A DNA stretch of 64,000 nt from Kalaharituber pfeilii (GCA_015179045.1 WHUZ01000062.1:308250-372249); one strand, 5' to 3'; shown: positions 11,471 through 22,587, numbered from the stretch's first letter. The notes: generated by a model not told the origin, from the sequence alone. Made by a program: numbers and translations.

Positions 11471-12292
11471 CAAAACCTCTCGGGACAGGCACTTTCTGCC
11501 TGTACGCACACTGGCCGTTTTTCCCACTTATGATCGCCTGGTCTCAGCCTGGACCTCAGCTTGAGTCCGAGCTGGCCATGGAATTGCCCCAAAATACCGG
11601 TAGCTTCCGCTTGTCTGAGAGTGCTTTCACTTGATCTGCCAGTAGTATGGCAACGCATAGGGCAGAAAGATTTTTTTGCAACGGTAGCCCCCACAATACC
11701 CATGCATTTTTCCTAACGCTAGACAAGTAGGGACAAGTGGTAATCACCAGGACATAGTCTGTGCCCTAGTTTCAAGCCACCTGCGGGCATTACCTAGCTA
11801 TTTTTGAAAATTACTTGTTTAAGTTATAAATTCTAATACTGCATATTTTTTTCTGCCAATCTTGCATTTTTGTGAGATTATCTAGACATTACTCTCTGCC
11901 ATAATTGTGAACTACGCAATGAAGTTATAGGTTTGCTATCTGGGCATGAAAACAATAGAGTAGTAAGTATAGAGTTACTGATTGTGATACCTATTGCTAT
12001 TATACTTGTATATCTTATACATGCAACGCTCACTGACACTCTACCTACTATGATTATGGTGACCTGTGACCTTGAAGGCAAGCCAACTCAGCACATTGCT
12101 GAACGGAGTTTACAAATATGTATTAGATATTAAGGCTCACCCAGTGCAAGGGCTGAGTAGAGCGCACAATACTTGTATGAGAGCAGTACACAGCCAAATA
12201 TGTACTGAGTACATATATGCGATAGGATGGTCATATATGATAATCGCAGTTATGAATTGCACAGAGGACTAGCGGATATTGCTAGCCAACTA

Positions 12293-12326
<34 letters not shown>

Positions 12327-13367
12327 CATTACTCACATGCTACCTTATGGGCTATGGCAATATTAAGTATATAGGGAATAAGTAAGGAGAGGGAATAGGA
12401 AGAACAAAAAAGTAATTACGTAGCATAGGAAAGTAAAAAGCCCATTTCATCCTTTGCGTTCCATCCTTCTCATCAGTTCCACTAGTGGGTCCCCTTCTCC
12501 TTTGCCCTACTCTGAACTGTCTTTTTAACCTAATGGACTGGCAATTCTCTATGCTTGCCAAAAGTCAGTTATATCAGATATATAGTACTATGACTATTTC
12601 TTGCTATCTGTTACGGGCTCACTGCAACCATAGATGGGCGATTGGTTGATGCAAATATGACATGTATGATAGCCGATGGCGTTGCAGTCGCATAAAGGAG
12701 TATAGTAAGCATTGCTAGTTAAGTATCTTTTTAGCCTGGCAGACGGTAACTCTCTGCATTTACCACCTATCACTCATACCACCTGCTGGTATTCGCATTC
12801 ACTGTCACTCATATACCACTACTCCTACCTGCTGTTGTACATACCTCTCACCATGGTACCTTTCTGCCCTATGGTCCTTGCATATAGTATAGAGCATATG
12901 TAGTTGTTAGCTTATATTCTAGTATGTCTGTCACGAAAATGCAAATGGATAAGTATGCAATAAAACAATTACTAGTACAGTGTGTTATTATTTTATTTAT
13001 TTGAGGCTAAAGAAATAGAGACGATCAATCAATCCCTACTAGTAGGTTGTTCTCGTCTAGTAGGTATTTGTCTAGTGTAAAAAAAAATAAATGCATGGAT
13101 TTTGCAAGCCTCATCCGTGCGTAGCAAGCCTCTACCAACTACATCAGTGCGCAAAAAATCTTTCTGCACTTTCGTCCCTATACGTTGCTATACCATTGGC
13201 AGATTAACTGAAAGCACTCTCAGACAAGCGGAGACTACCGGTATTTTGGGGCAATTCCATGGCCAGCTCGGACTCAAGCTGAGGCCCAGGCTGAGACCAG
13301 GCGATCATAAGTGGGAAAAACGGCCAGTGTGCGTACAGGCAGAAAGTGCCTGTCCCGAGAGGTTTTG
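11471..13367. mobile_element. MULE-like foldback element with long inverted ends
   Basis: The first 200 or so bases from 11471 recur in inverted orientation ending at 13367, starting CAAAACCTCTCGGG and differing at only a few sites until about 11660. The element is flanked by a perfect 9-bp duplication CCCTTGCCT at 11462-11470 and 13368-13376. Long terminal inverted repeats with 9-bp duplications are typical of Mutator-like elements. No transposase frame is visible in the 1.9 kb, so it is non-autonomous. It split a LINE-A fragment and later received a LINE-A 3' fragment (12295-12550). Confidence 0.85.
12295..12550 (-). mobile_element. Short LINE-A 3' fragment inside the MULE
   Basis: A 30-T run (12295-12324) is followed by a decayed tail A (ATCATTACTCACATGC, then GGGCTATGGCAA) and about 200 bp like the LINE-A 3' end. 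The right limit is approximate. Flanking motifs TTGCTAGCCAACTATC (about 12279) and TTGCTAGTTAAGTATC (about 12704) look alike, but they belong to a separate repeat and may not be a duplication. Confidence 0.55.
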
Positions 13368-13476
13368 CCCTTGCCTTGTAAGGGGTCTATAATCCAGGTT
13401 CAGCCTGTTTCTCTCTTCTGCCCTACGTCTTTGGCCTGTCATTCTTATCCCCGCCTCCGTTACCACCACGCAATAG

Positions 13477-14572
13477 CGGAATTTTCTCTTTCCAGAGTAA
13501 GTTCTTGTTCTCGTTTCCAACTCTTACAGTAAGGCTGAGACGGCTTCATATACCCCTTTCATGGCCGCTACATGGGGTTGCGCCTTTGCATAAGCCCCTT
13601 CACTAAGCTTTTCCGTTCCCTTCAGAACCAGCTGCCGATAGCTACACCCACTGAGTTGCAGTCCATGCCCTTACCTGTACCCAGTGGCATTTCGACCCTT
13701 AGGTCCTCCACAAGACTCGAAGCACCGGCCTAACATTTCATGACTAGTGTTTCGTAGTATTGTGGTGAGTGGTGATCCTGGAGCTTTTGAGCATTGAAAC
13801 CGCTGAGACCGACACTGGCTTTAGAACCGTCCTGCCGAGCCCTTTAAGCCCCTACAGCTTAGAGACTGCTGCCCAGAAGTTTTCAGGGATCCTTCCAGCT
13901 GTCAAGGCTAGTGCGCTACTAGTTCAAGCTTGTAGCTTTCCAGGCCCTCGAGAATGATCTGTCTGCAGTTATGACTACCAAGTAGCCTAATCCTGAGGGT
14001 AGCCCTCTCGGGTAGGGAGAATCGTACTCTCAGTGACCAGCCGCCCCCTGACTAACCAATGGGTCTGCAGGAGAGCTCCGGCTATGCAAGGTCGGTGCTG
14101 TACATACCGACATCACAATAGTACTGTACATTCTGGTGATGTCCAGCTATGCAAACCAATACTGCCCTGTTTATGCAGACCCAATCCTGCATATTCCAGC
14201 CGCTCAACCTAGCCACTATTGTAACTGCCCACGAGGGGTGGCCTGTCTCTCACGCTAGCACTTGCACATTAGGGCCAGTTCGTTAATCTGGTAGCAGAGA
14301 GTGGGTTGGTTTTTGGAGGTATGTCCACGAAGGTTACTCCCTCTTCCCTTGGTTGGATCGCTCCCACCCTCCCTCTTCCCTTGGTTGGATCGCTCCCACC
14401 AGAGCTCCTTCGTAGTGGCGGGCTCCGGCTTAGCTAGTCGCACCCGCCATCACTAGCAGGATATCTGTCCAAAAAGAGGTGAACAACGTAATTTAGTATG
14501 AACGGGTATCTTTGGCTCCGTTACCCTGATATTGAAGTTACGAGATGTCAGCGCACAAAAACACCACATGCC
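13477..14572. other. Intergenic with a 32-bp tandem duplication
   Basis: No coding signal was recognised. At 14337-14400 a 32-bp unit containing CTCTTCCCTTGGTTGGATCG occurs twice head to tail, apparently without a mismatch. The rest shows nothing I can name. Confidence 0.5.
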
Positions 14573-14693
14573 TTTTTTTTTTTTTTTTTTATTATTACTC
14601 GCATACCGCCCTAAGGGCTACGGCGAGAATAAATACATAAGAAATAAAAGAGAAATTAAAACTGAAATTAGGCCCTCATGGCTCTACCCACCC

Positions 14694-16173
14694 TTTTTTT
14701 TTTTTTTTTTTTTTTTTTCACGTAACCCCGCTTGCAGCTGTTCGCCATGGCAGGGTCCCTGGACCGAAGTCCTTATGGCCCGGAGACAGGCACCTATGCA
14801 ACTACATACAAACACGTCCCCTGATATGACATCAACGAAATGGCGTGATGTAAGAACGTCCATGTCTTGGGCAGTTGACTTCGTAGCTAAAGAGGTTACC
14901 GCAGATGATCCTCCCTTCGCATCTGTCGGAGCACTCTTCCTTCTCCTCTACCACTGCTTCATCCATGTCCATCCTGTCATCTCGCTCCTTCCCCTTCTCT
15001 CTTGTACCCACTCTATTCCACTCGTACAATTCCGAGTGTAGCCATCTCCCAGACAACCTTACCTTCGCTAGTTTTTGACCATCCGACTCTACCTCCCCTT
15101 TTAGGTAGATTACGACCGAGCTGGTCTTCTTCCCTTCCCTCCTCTCCTTCTTCAACAACCATCGGGCTGCAACTATACTCCCCATCCATGGGTTCGCCTT
15201 CTCCATCCAGTCCCTAACCTTTCCCAGCTTTTTGGTTGTTGCAATTCCATGTACCACAATTGCGCGACCGGACTGAGGCAGGCTCAACTGTCGCTTCCCG
15301 GTCTGTGGTTTGTTGACTTCTTGCGTGGGAGGTAATTTTTGGTTTTGTATGGAGATGGGAGGTGTCATCTTTTCTGTAGCCTTCTCCGAAGCTTTTGAGG
15401 GCTTCGAAGACTGCCCATTTGTTGGAATGGGGGCCGTGGGTACCTTCCTGCCCTTCATTAATGGTTGCGCTGAGGGGGTGGAAGACTTTTTAGGGGCCGG
15501 TGGTGTTGGTGGAATGTTTTGAGAGATAATTGCTGCATATGACAGCCGTGGTGGTATCTCTGGTTCGGTTTGTGTTTCCCTTTCCTTGGAGTCATGCTTC
15601 ACAATATCTGCATGCCGGTCTGTACATGTGTACCCTCCTACCCTTGTTGCAAGGACGTTGGTATACCGGTGTAAGACTCGGAGTTCCTCCAGGAACCTGT
15701 CCGTTGGTTCGAAGTTTGGTCTTGTCATTTGGTCTTCTATACAATGGTCAATGTGGTCAATGACTTCTCTCACTGCTTCAAGCATATAGGTCATGTTGAC
15801 TCCACCAAGTCGTTCGCTAATAGACTTGTATAGTGAGGCCTCGAGACGGGTACTTCTGGCCAGAGTTATTTTGGCACCTGCGGGTATGTTTTTTGGTGCT
15901 GGGCTGCCCAATGCCATGAATCTATTGGTCCGATCCATGGTGGGAGTGCCAAGAAGTCAGGGATGTTGGTGTGCTGGCAACGGAGTGGGGAGCTGAATAT
16001 GTCCTCGAAACTTCACCCCAAGGGGGAAACTTGAGGAGTTGGGTATTTTGGAATGAAAATTAGATCAAAAGACTCAGCGCACTGAGCACTTTCGATCTAT
16101 GTAGGTTTCGCTGGGGGGACGTTGTATTTGCGGAGTGGCTTCCAAGTGCTCGTCCTGTCAAAGTGGTTGTCGC
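14694..16173 (-). mobile_element. ORF1-only (half-LINE) element, tail B
   Basis: A 1480-bp element flanked by a perfect 14-bp duplication GGCTCTACCCACCC (14680-14693 and 16174-16187). On the minus strand it has a leader of about 235 bp, one intact ORF of 368 codons starting at 15938, a short 3' UTR, tail B (CCCTGCCATGGCGAAC ... GCGGGGTTACGTGA) and poly-A. It has no ORF2. The complete leader and ATG suggest this copy may be full length, making it the best reference for the half-LINE type. Its protein core resembles those of the tail-A half-LINEs although the tail differs. Confidence 0.85.
14832..15938 (-). CDS. Half-LINE ORF1 protein, 368 aa
   Basis: It starts at a genuine ATG (15938). The N-terminal 110 residues look helical (EAVREVIDHIDHC, RFLEELRVLHRY). 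A Pro/Ser/Lys-rich linker follows to about residue 225. Then comes the core shared with the other half-LINEs: AIVVHGIATTKKLGKV, ARWLLKK, GKKTSSVVIYL, VRLSGRWLHSELYEWNR. The C-terminus is acidic, then has scattered Cys/His residues (CSDRCEGRIICG, NCPRHGR) that do not form a standard zinc knuckle. An RNA-binding, Gag-like role is inferred from the Tad ORF1 resemblance. The frame is intact, unlike most nearby transposon genes. Confidence 0.75.
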   Translation of the reverse strand: MDRTNRFMALGSPAPKNIPAGAKITLARSTRLEASLYKSISERLGGVNMTYMLEAVREVIDHIDHCIEDQMTRPNFEPTDRFLEELRVLHRYTNVLATRVGGYTCTDRHADIVKHDSKERETQTEPEIPPRLSYAAIISQNIPPTPPAPKKSSTPSAQPLMKGRKVPTAPIPTNGQSSKPSKASEKATEKMTPPISIQNQKLPPTQEVNKPQTGKRQLSLPQSGRAIVVHGIATTKKLGKVRDWMEKANPWMGSIVAARWLLKKERREGKKTSSVVIYLKGEVESDGQKLAKVRLSGRWLHSELYEWNRVGTREKGKERDDRMDMDEAVVEEKEECSDRCEGRIICGNLFSYEVNCPRHGRSYITPFR

Positions 16174-16484
16174 GGCTCTACCCACCCCATGGGTTCCACC
16201 AGTGGGTCCGGCCCGTCCTCCTTTCCCTCTGGTGGCGTTCTGACTGCGTCCTGCCCCCCCTGGCCACCTTCTCTTCCACACCTCATGCCTGGACCACATA
16301 TGTTGTGGTGTCTCCTCTTCTATGCTACACCACCGACATTCTGGCCTGTCCACCTTAACGATTTCGAACTGCCTGGCCCTCAGGCCCGCCTCTGTTACTA
16401 CCTCCTCTTGATAGGGAAGGACAGCTCCCAGGCATGTTGCCTTATCACCCTCCTCATTACCCTTCAGGCCCCTGTGACCCAGGT

Positions 16485-16855
16485 CAATGAATCCAACAGG
16501 CCGTGATCTGCATTGGACTGAAACCGCCTGGACCAGCCTGGACCGGCCTGGACCGGCCTGATCCACATGAATCAGGCCAACCAGGCCGGTCCAGGTCAAT
16601 CAGGCCGGTTCAGGCCATTCAGGCCGGTTCAGGCCATTCAGGCCGGTTCAGGCCATTCAGGCCGGTTCAGGCCATTCAGGCCGGTTCAGGCCATTCAGGC
16701 CGGTTCAGGCCAATTAAACGAATCACTCCACAGCTATCCAGGTGAATTGAGGCCAGCATTTACCAGATTGTTTCAGTATTTAAATGAGTAGAATCTCCCA
16801 TATGTCTAGAATTTTAAACAGCAGCGGTCTACGACTTTTGTCAAGTATGTATCAC
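16485..16855 (+). repeat. GGCC-rich hAT-like repeat, copy 1
   Basis: Begins CAATGAATCCAACAGGCC, which matches 13 of 18 positions of the hAT-like end at 36449. It continues through a GGCC/CAGG minisatellite and an AT-richer unique part ending near GTCAAGTATGTATCAC. An inverted copy of both parts lies at 61830-62118 and is similar over about 160 bp of the unique part. It is probably a degenerate non-autonomous DNA transposon. I could not find its other terminus or a duplication. Confidence 0.55.
16602..16710 (+). repeat. 19-bp minisatellite
   Basis: The unit AGGCCGGTTCAGGCCATTC occurs five times in a row without change (16602-16696), with a partial sixth copy after and a diverged copy before. 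The uniformity points to recent expansion. It sits in the GGCC-rich part of the hAT-like repeat; related but less regular GGCCTG runs are present in the other copies. Confidence 0.9.
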
Positions 16856-17757
16856 ACTTTATATTCAAGTATATATACTAAGAAATATTTTAGAAATGAT
16901 GGACCTTCCAGATAATACAACAGACTGGACTCAATTCTTCGACGATGATACCTGATGCGCAACTGTCAATTACTGACAGTGGAGATATCCAGGACTATTA
17001 AAATCTAATTCACCTGGGTTAAATTCCAAAATCGCTGGAATTTACGTAAATGGCCTGCCACTTTGGTTATTTCTATTGGGCTCACAATTAGAACTCATAT
17101 AGTTAATACAATTTATAACAATAATGCAGTGAATTCCTACAACGTACTATTTCCGTAGATGCTAAATCATAGACTGCGTGAGCTCTGAGGTTGCAATCTG
17201 ATAGGTCTGATCGGCATGGACAGGGATAAAAACAGTTAGTTTCCGGCACAGAATTCATGCATGTCTCGACCACCCAAGGGATAGTATCCCATTAGTGAGC
17301 GGCACGAGCCGAGCCCGAGATCACGCTAGTATTTCTCTTGGTAGCTCGCTAAAATGCTTAGCTAGCGTAGGGTTTCCTCAATGTTGATGCTGAAGGAAGC
17401 AGTGGGGAGTAGATGTAGAAATACTGAATTTAATGGATAGCGGCGAGGAGGATGAAGCTGTTAGATTAATTATCAATATCATGTAATCAAGGCTCACTGT
17501 CTCGAGCCCACCTTCTATTTGACGAGCTCGGCTCGAGCCGAGCCTACTTACCCACGAGCTGGCTCGAGCTCACCCTCCAGCTCGGCTCGAGCTAGCTCAC
17601 TATATAATCCCACCAGACTTGAATGTAGCTGTTGTTTGCGATTACATCTTAACTGAAGAGGAAACCTCCGTCTATACTGTAATCATATAATACTAAATAT
17701 ATACAAGATAATCTTTGTGCCTCTATAGTTATTGCGGCTTAAACCATTGAATGAAGT
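16856..17757. other. Intergenic with GAGCTCG-type motif clusters
   Basis: No gene seen. Clusters of CTCGAGCC / GAGCTCG motifs occur at about 17285-17310 and 17520-17605, as in some hAT-like ends, but I could not define an element. Confidence 0.45.
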
Positions 17758-17767
17758 TAGACACTAC

Positions 17768-17820
17768 CTTTTTTTTTTTTTATATCAGTACTCGCGTGCC
17801 GCCCTGTGGGCTATGGCGAG
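17768..17820 (-). mobile_element. Tail-A-only retroinsertion (53 bp)
   Basis: Poly-T, then the reverse complement of tail A with stem arms CTCGC and GCGAG. The 10-bp duplication TAGACACTAC at 17758-17767 and 17821-17830 is perfect. On the minus strand the insert begins exactly at the outer 5' base of the hairpin. Confidence 0.87.
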
Positions 17821-18107
17821 TAGACACTACTAGTAGTACGTATATAAAGTAATACAATATACTGTTAGACTTGGCTGAGGACGGAGGACCGTCATATTTG
17901 AAAAACGATCAAACAATCAATGCCAATTCCTTCCCACCCAATGCTCAAAGAAAGATAAACAAAATTGAAACATTGAAAAGAGAAAAACCTTTAGTGAAAT
18001 ACAGAAAAAAAGATAAAAAATGCAGAAGGTCGTTGTAGAGTAATTATATCATAAATCACTATCAACTCTCAGTCCAATCCCACCTCAAAACCATTCAGGC
18101 CACAGTA

Positions 18108-19312
18108 TCATTGATATTGCGTCGTGGCCACCGGTCTCGACCTAAATCTCACTGTATTCATCATCGCGCCGGCCACCCAATGCTCCTTGTTCACCGCGAG
18201 GGCTATAGTCAGGATTCCATACCCTGCGAGCGCAAGCACGAAACCGGATATCCCGTCGGAAAGAGGTTGGATGTATTGTGGTATCCAAAGGTGCTCGTCA
18301 TGGAGGAGGACATAGCGAATGTTTATAACAGTGTAAAAGAGGTACGTGATGAAGGCAGGCAGGAGGACGGCGAAGATATAGATGAAGATTGACTATTGAG
18401 ACCAAGAAAACTTTAGGGTTAGATAGTACGCATTCCGAATGGTGAAAAATAAAGGATACAGTAGGTGAAATGAGCATGTGAACTTGGCACTTACCCTCTT
18501 ACTACCCTGTGACCTGTTTTGGAGCGACATGGTGCCCACCACCCCCGCAAGAATCATCAACCACACCACAAAGAACAAATACAACATCCCCACTGTCGTA
18601 CCGACCCTCGGCAAATCTTTATAAAACTTGCTCTCATAGTAGTCAATAGAGTCAGGCCTCTGAGATCGATATGAGAACTCGCCTTCTAACTTCATATCCG
18701 CGAGCCAGAGAGCAGGGTAGGCCATATAGCCCGCAGTTACCAGTAGATTCAAAATCGCCAGCAGAGCATAGAGTACCCAATTCAGGATCGGGAACACTGC
18801 CGTCGTAACCCCGGCTGCACGGAGGCGATTATGGATGATATACACAAACGCTGCAAACAGGAGAAGCTCCGCGACGCACCTAAACAGAGTGTTGAAAAAG
18901 TTTGACAGGATGTAGCTCTCTGGCAGTCTCGAACCAGACTACCGCTTAGTGGCTGACTAAGCTACTCCACACTACGCGGTTGCTTCTCCCACGTCTCTGG
19001 CACTTCTCCGCCGTGAAGGCTCAAGAGGAGACTAGCGCCATACAGAAGGAATGTGATGCCATTGAACAAGGCGTAGAAGGTGGTCATTGTGAAGGCGCGA
19101 GTCCCGGGGAGGCGTCACCAGCGGATGAGCGATATGACGCCGAGGATGAAGAGGATGAGCATGAGAATGACGACGGCGACAGTGATGCGGAAACTCTGCA
19201 TATAGGGTGTCCGTAAAGGGCTCTTGATTTTGGGAATGGTTATAGTTTCCTTACTGATGTCGCCACCACCATCACCGCTTCCGCCTCGGCCTCGGCCGCC
19301 GCGGGGTGCCAT
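18108..19312 (-). pseudogene. Seven-transmembrane protein with in-frame TGA
   Basis: Exons 19312-19004, 18938-18495 and 18392-18108 join in phase 0 to 346 codons. The introns are 18939-19003 (65 nt, weak GTGCCA donor, CACTAAG branch) and 18393-18494 (GTAAGT donor). The product has a glycine/arginine-rich N-terminus and seven hydrophobic segments, including SFRITVAVVILMLILFILG, FYALFNGITFLLYGA, FPILNWVLYALLAILNLLV and GMLYLFFVVWLMILAGVV. Codon 66 (19117-19115) is TGA, after the first segment, with coding-like sequence continuing in the same frame. It is either a disabled gene, a readthrough site or a missed intron. I do not recognise the family. A half-LINE is inserted 14 nt upstream of the ATG. 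Confidence 0.65.
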
Positions 19313-19326
19313 TCTTGACTCGTGAG

Positions 19327-19752
19327 CCGGCATCGTTGTACACGGAATAGCCCTGAGGAAGGACTTAGGGAAGGTCCGGAGATAGCTGGAGGCAGCTAAC
19401 AAGGATTTAGACAAGGTAACCGGAATCCGTTGGCTGAGGAAGAAGGACACATTGGTCAACGAGGGAAAGACGACAAGCTCAGCGGTAGTTTACTTGGAAA
19501 AATCTACTGAAGTTGGGAGAGTGAGGCTTGGAGGGCGATGGCTGAGAGTGGACCAGTATGAATGGGACAGAGGACGGAAGTAGGAAGACAAGGCCCCGAA
19601 CATACTGGCTCACTCCTCACCCGTATCACGAATGAACACCGCGGGTATCACATGTATCTAGTCAATTCTTTCTTTTAGTTTAAATAAAACCCTCGCCATA
19701 GGCCATAGGGCGGCATGCGAGTATTGATATAAAAAAAAAATAAAAAAAAAAA
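19327..19752 (+). mobile_element. Truncated tail-A half-LINE in a 5' leader
   Basis: A 426-bp insert flanked by a 12-bp duplication TTGACTCGTGAG (19315-19326 and 19753-19764). It begins inside the conserved ORF1 core (GIVVHGIALRKDLGKV), has one TGG-to-TAG stop after that motif, and continues through KTTSSAVVYL and VRLGGRWLR to the stop used by the 4934 copy. The 3' UTR, tail A with CTCGC/GCGAG arms and an A-rich tail follow. It lies antisense to the seven-transmembrane gene and separates its start codon from the original promoter. Confidence 0.88.
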
Positions 19753-19764
19753 TTGACTCGTGAG

Positions 19765-22515
19765 GAGAGGAAGGGTGGTCAGGCTAAGCCAAAGAGGAAC
19801 CTTGGTTGGGGAATACCTTTGTTTGTCGAGGCAAGTCGTGATACCGGCGATGCGAGATTGTCCGGTCTTGCTCTCAATGCTCAAATAAGTCACGAGTAAA
19901 TGCGGAGCTTCAGGTGCTGGGTGTATATATATTAGGATATCTCAGCACGAATTTGAAATCAATCGAGTCTTCCACCGACGTTAACCTGCACCCAAGCCTG
20001 AAACTGTAAAGGCGTTATGATTTGTAAACCCTGCAGAGCAGCCTAACAGGACGCAAATTGTGTTTTCTCGTGGAGAGAGACATGCATTCTTTTGTAACCA
20101 GTACCCTTCCAATTAAGCTTCCGCGACACATACGACCCACATCACCATGGTGAGAATTTGCAACATCCCACTTTATTGCACAGCCAGCATGTATTTCATT
20201 CAGGTATATGTATACAATGCACTATTCACTGGGTGGTCGGCGTCAATTTGTATGCAGTCCATGGCATTGCAAATCGGGCTCTTCATACACTTCTACCAGG
20301 TCTAGTGAATTTATCCCTGCACCTCAGACCATGCAAGAGTAACCGATCAATATATGTATTTAAAGTGACCGCCAATCTAGTAGTATGCACAACCCATGCT
20401 CAGAGCCACGCAATGGTGGATTGAAATCGTTGGGAAAAAAAAAACATTGAACGATACTTCTTATGCTGCCTCACCTCATATCACCTCGCCTCGCATCATA
20501 GCCCGGAGACAGCCTAAACGAAAATTTTTATCTACATGACGTCGCCTCCCCCTCTCCGCCCCCTGCCCCCCCCCCGCTACAACTCGATTCCGGAAAAGAA
20601 CCTCTCCAGCTCATCCCGTTCTCCGCCGTCCGCTTCCAGCTCTTTTCTCTGCCTCCCTATTCTCTCAATTCCTCCTCCTCCTCCCTAGAAAAAAACGCAT
20701 CAACTGCTTCAAATTCATACATGCAACTGTAGAAACTGTTCTCGTACCCAGCCTAAGAGACGGTGTGCTGCCAAGAGATAATAGCAAAGACACCGTCTGC
20801 TATATAGAAACCTTGGCTGCTGTAGCACTCAGTGTGCAGAAGGCCTTCATCCTACAATCAAGGCATTTTTAGATCTTTAGATTCAAGGCATGACCTCGAT
20901 AAAGCCGTTCATCATCTGGTAAGTAGCTCTCAAAATTCATAATACAAGAATGGCTAATGCATATAAAAAGGTACTATACTTCAATAAAGTCCGTGATGAT
21001 ACTTAATTTGCTGAGAACTGCAGTCGGCTCAGCGTCACTTGCCTCTGTACTTTGACAGCACTGGTGTCGGAGTATTTTCACAGCTACAAGGGCACGTTAC
21101 TGTGTATTGCATTGACATGCTAAACCATGAATGGCAAGCTGCATCCTCTCTTACTTACCAAGGCTCTAGTTCTGCTGAAGATGTGTGAAATATCCCATGT
21201 ACAACATACTCTAGTATTATCCAGAGAACTATTCCTTGTCAACATTCTTTGTACACATTTTATCTTCTTGAGGAGCCTATTCCACTTTCACTCATTCACT
21301 CTCGTTGGCATCTGGACAAACCGGCATGGGATCCATATCAACGCTGGTCTATGACTTTTGACAACCCCCAGCCTCTGACCTCATCACCCTGAACCACTTG
21401 TGATGCTTAATCTTCTACAAGACATTCAAGGGCAACATAACTTCGTTCAGACAACATACAATCTCGAGAACCATTTCATGGCCACAACCTGCTCATGTAG
21501 CAGCACGTCAGGTTAGAAAGTTTCACCAAACGGTACAACCATTGCAAACTCCCTGGAAAACTCCCGATTTCCCAACCACTAGAGTGTTTCACCTAGAAAC
21601 TGCCCATCACCAGGAAACCGCCCAAATTTACGGGACAATGGATAAAGCTCCTGTGAATGAGAATGGCCCTTATGTGGGCTCAAATTAAAGCCAGAGCATG
21701 GGAGAATATAGTAAATTATTTTCTGCACATTCTTTTTGCCAACTTATAGCAATGAGTGGTGACATATTCTGGTATATATCCAGCATTAATGTTAGCCATG
21801 CTTTGCGTCGTCATGTGTGGAAGAGCTCACCTGAAGTCTTATGAGTTGTGACTGCACTAATACCCACAGAGTACCAATGTCATACTCTTGTGTATATTTT
21901 GCCTATTTCGGTAAAGGTAATACTGGGTGTTTATGTTAAGAAGAAGATGAATAGGGACTATATAAAACTATGAAATAGAAATATATGTATAGGAAGATAT
22001 TTTCTGAATAGCTTCTAGCACTGGATGCTGATTTGGGCATATGAGTACTATAGTATATATGTGTGCATAAAAGCCCAATCACTCAACATAATGCATAGGA
22101 GTACTTAATTATAATGAGGCTATGGAGGCTCGGAGACATCTTTTAGCCATTCAGCAGTTCATGCCATGAACGCTATCTAGGCCAGTCCAAGACATTCAGG
22201 CCAATTTAGCATAGTTCAACTAGCTCACACTGGTTTGGGCAGATTCTGACAGTGCAAGTATATAGCAATACAAGTACAGAGGTATAGCAACAGCTAATCG
22301 CAATCGCAGAGTCTAGAAGATTAATTATGGTGCTACTAAGTTCAATCTGTCCAGTCAAGTGTTCCCTTGTAGCCCAGGTGGGAAATAATTCCCAATCTTT
22401 GCAATAGGGGTTATAAGGAGACCGAGGTATGTCTCATCCCCTATATCACAGCCCGTGCCCTACAGCCTTGCACACTCAAGCCACGACCGCCGGCAAGCCA
22501 CGACCGCCGGCAAGC
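19765..22515. other. Intergenic, no gene recognised
   Basis: The first 150 bp are the displaced upstream region of the seven-transmembrane gene. A pyrimidine-rich stretch (about 20540-20700) could be a promoter but no exon follows that I can support. The remainder is AT-leaning with only short open frames. CCGGCAAGCC-type repeats begin near 22490. Confidence 0.45.
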
Positions 22516-22529
22516 CACGACCACCTCCT

Positions 22530-22587
22530 TTTTTTTTTTTTTTTTTTTTTCACGTGACCCCGCATGCAGCTGTTCGCCAAGGCAGGG
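22530..22587 (-). mobile_element. Tail-B-only retroinsertion (58 bp)
   Basis: A T run followed by the reverse complement of tail B (CACGTGACCCCGC ... GGCAGGG). Flanked by a 14-bp duplication CACGACCACCTCCT at 22516-22529 and 22588-22601. It is nested in short GCCGGCAAGC-type repeats. Confidence 0.87.

Larger units (their letters stand above)
10932..13476 (-). mobile_element. Truncated LINE-A 3' fragment, twice interrupted
   Basis: On the minus strand the right part (13476-13377) reads TEAGI and a RNRLNLDYRPLTRQG segment matching the region after RNase H in LINE-A ORF2. The left part (11470-10980) reads IGKADGPECRWCGK, matching the terminal CCHC motif, then a 3' UTR and a decayed tail A near 10970-11010. 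A MULE-like element (11471-13367) and a tail-only insert (11360-11415) sit inside. The 5' limit is approximate and I could not confirm a target-site duplication. Confidence 0.75.
14573..16484 (-). mobile_element. Truncated LINE-A, split by a tail-B half-LINE
   Basis: The 3' end is a T run at 14573-14590 with tail A (CATACCGCCC, GGGCTACGGCGAG) and 3' UTR to 14680. The element resumes at 16188, where the minus strand reads RPECRWCSIEEE and WKRRWPGG, the terminal CCHC region of ORF2. Further upstream it shows RNase H-like GHRGLKGNEEGDKAT and LPYQEEVVTEAG. Homology stops at about 16484, where a GGCC-rich repeat begins. Frame breaks show that this copy is dead. Confidence 0.75.

Noticed and set aside
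12279..12720. Possible 17-bp duplication around the LINE fragment in the MULE
   Set aside because: The two flanks differ at three sites and belong to a separate dispersed block, so the match is not evidence of a duplication.
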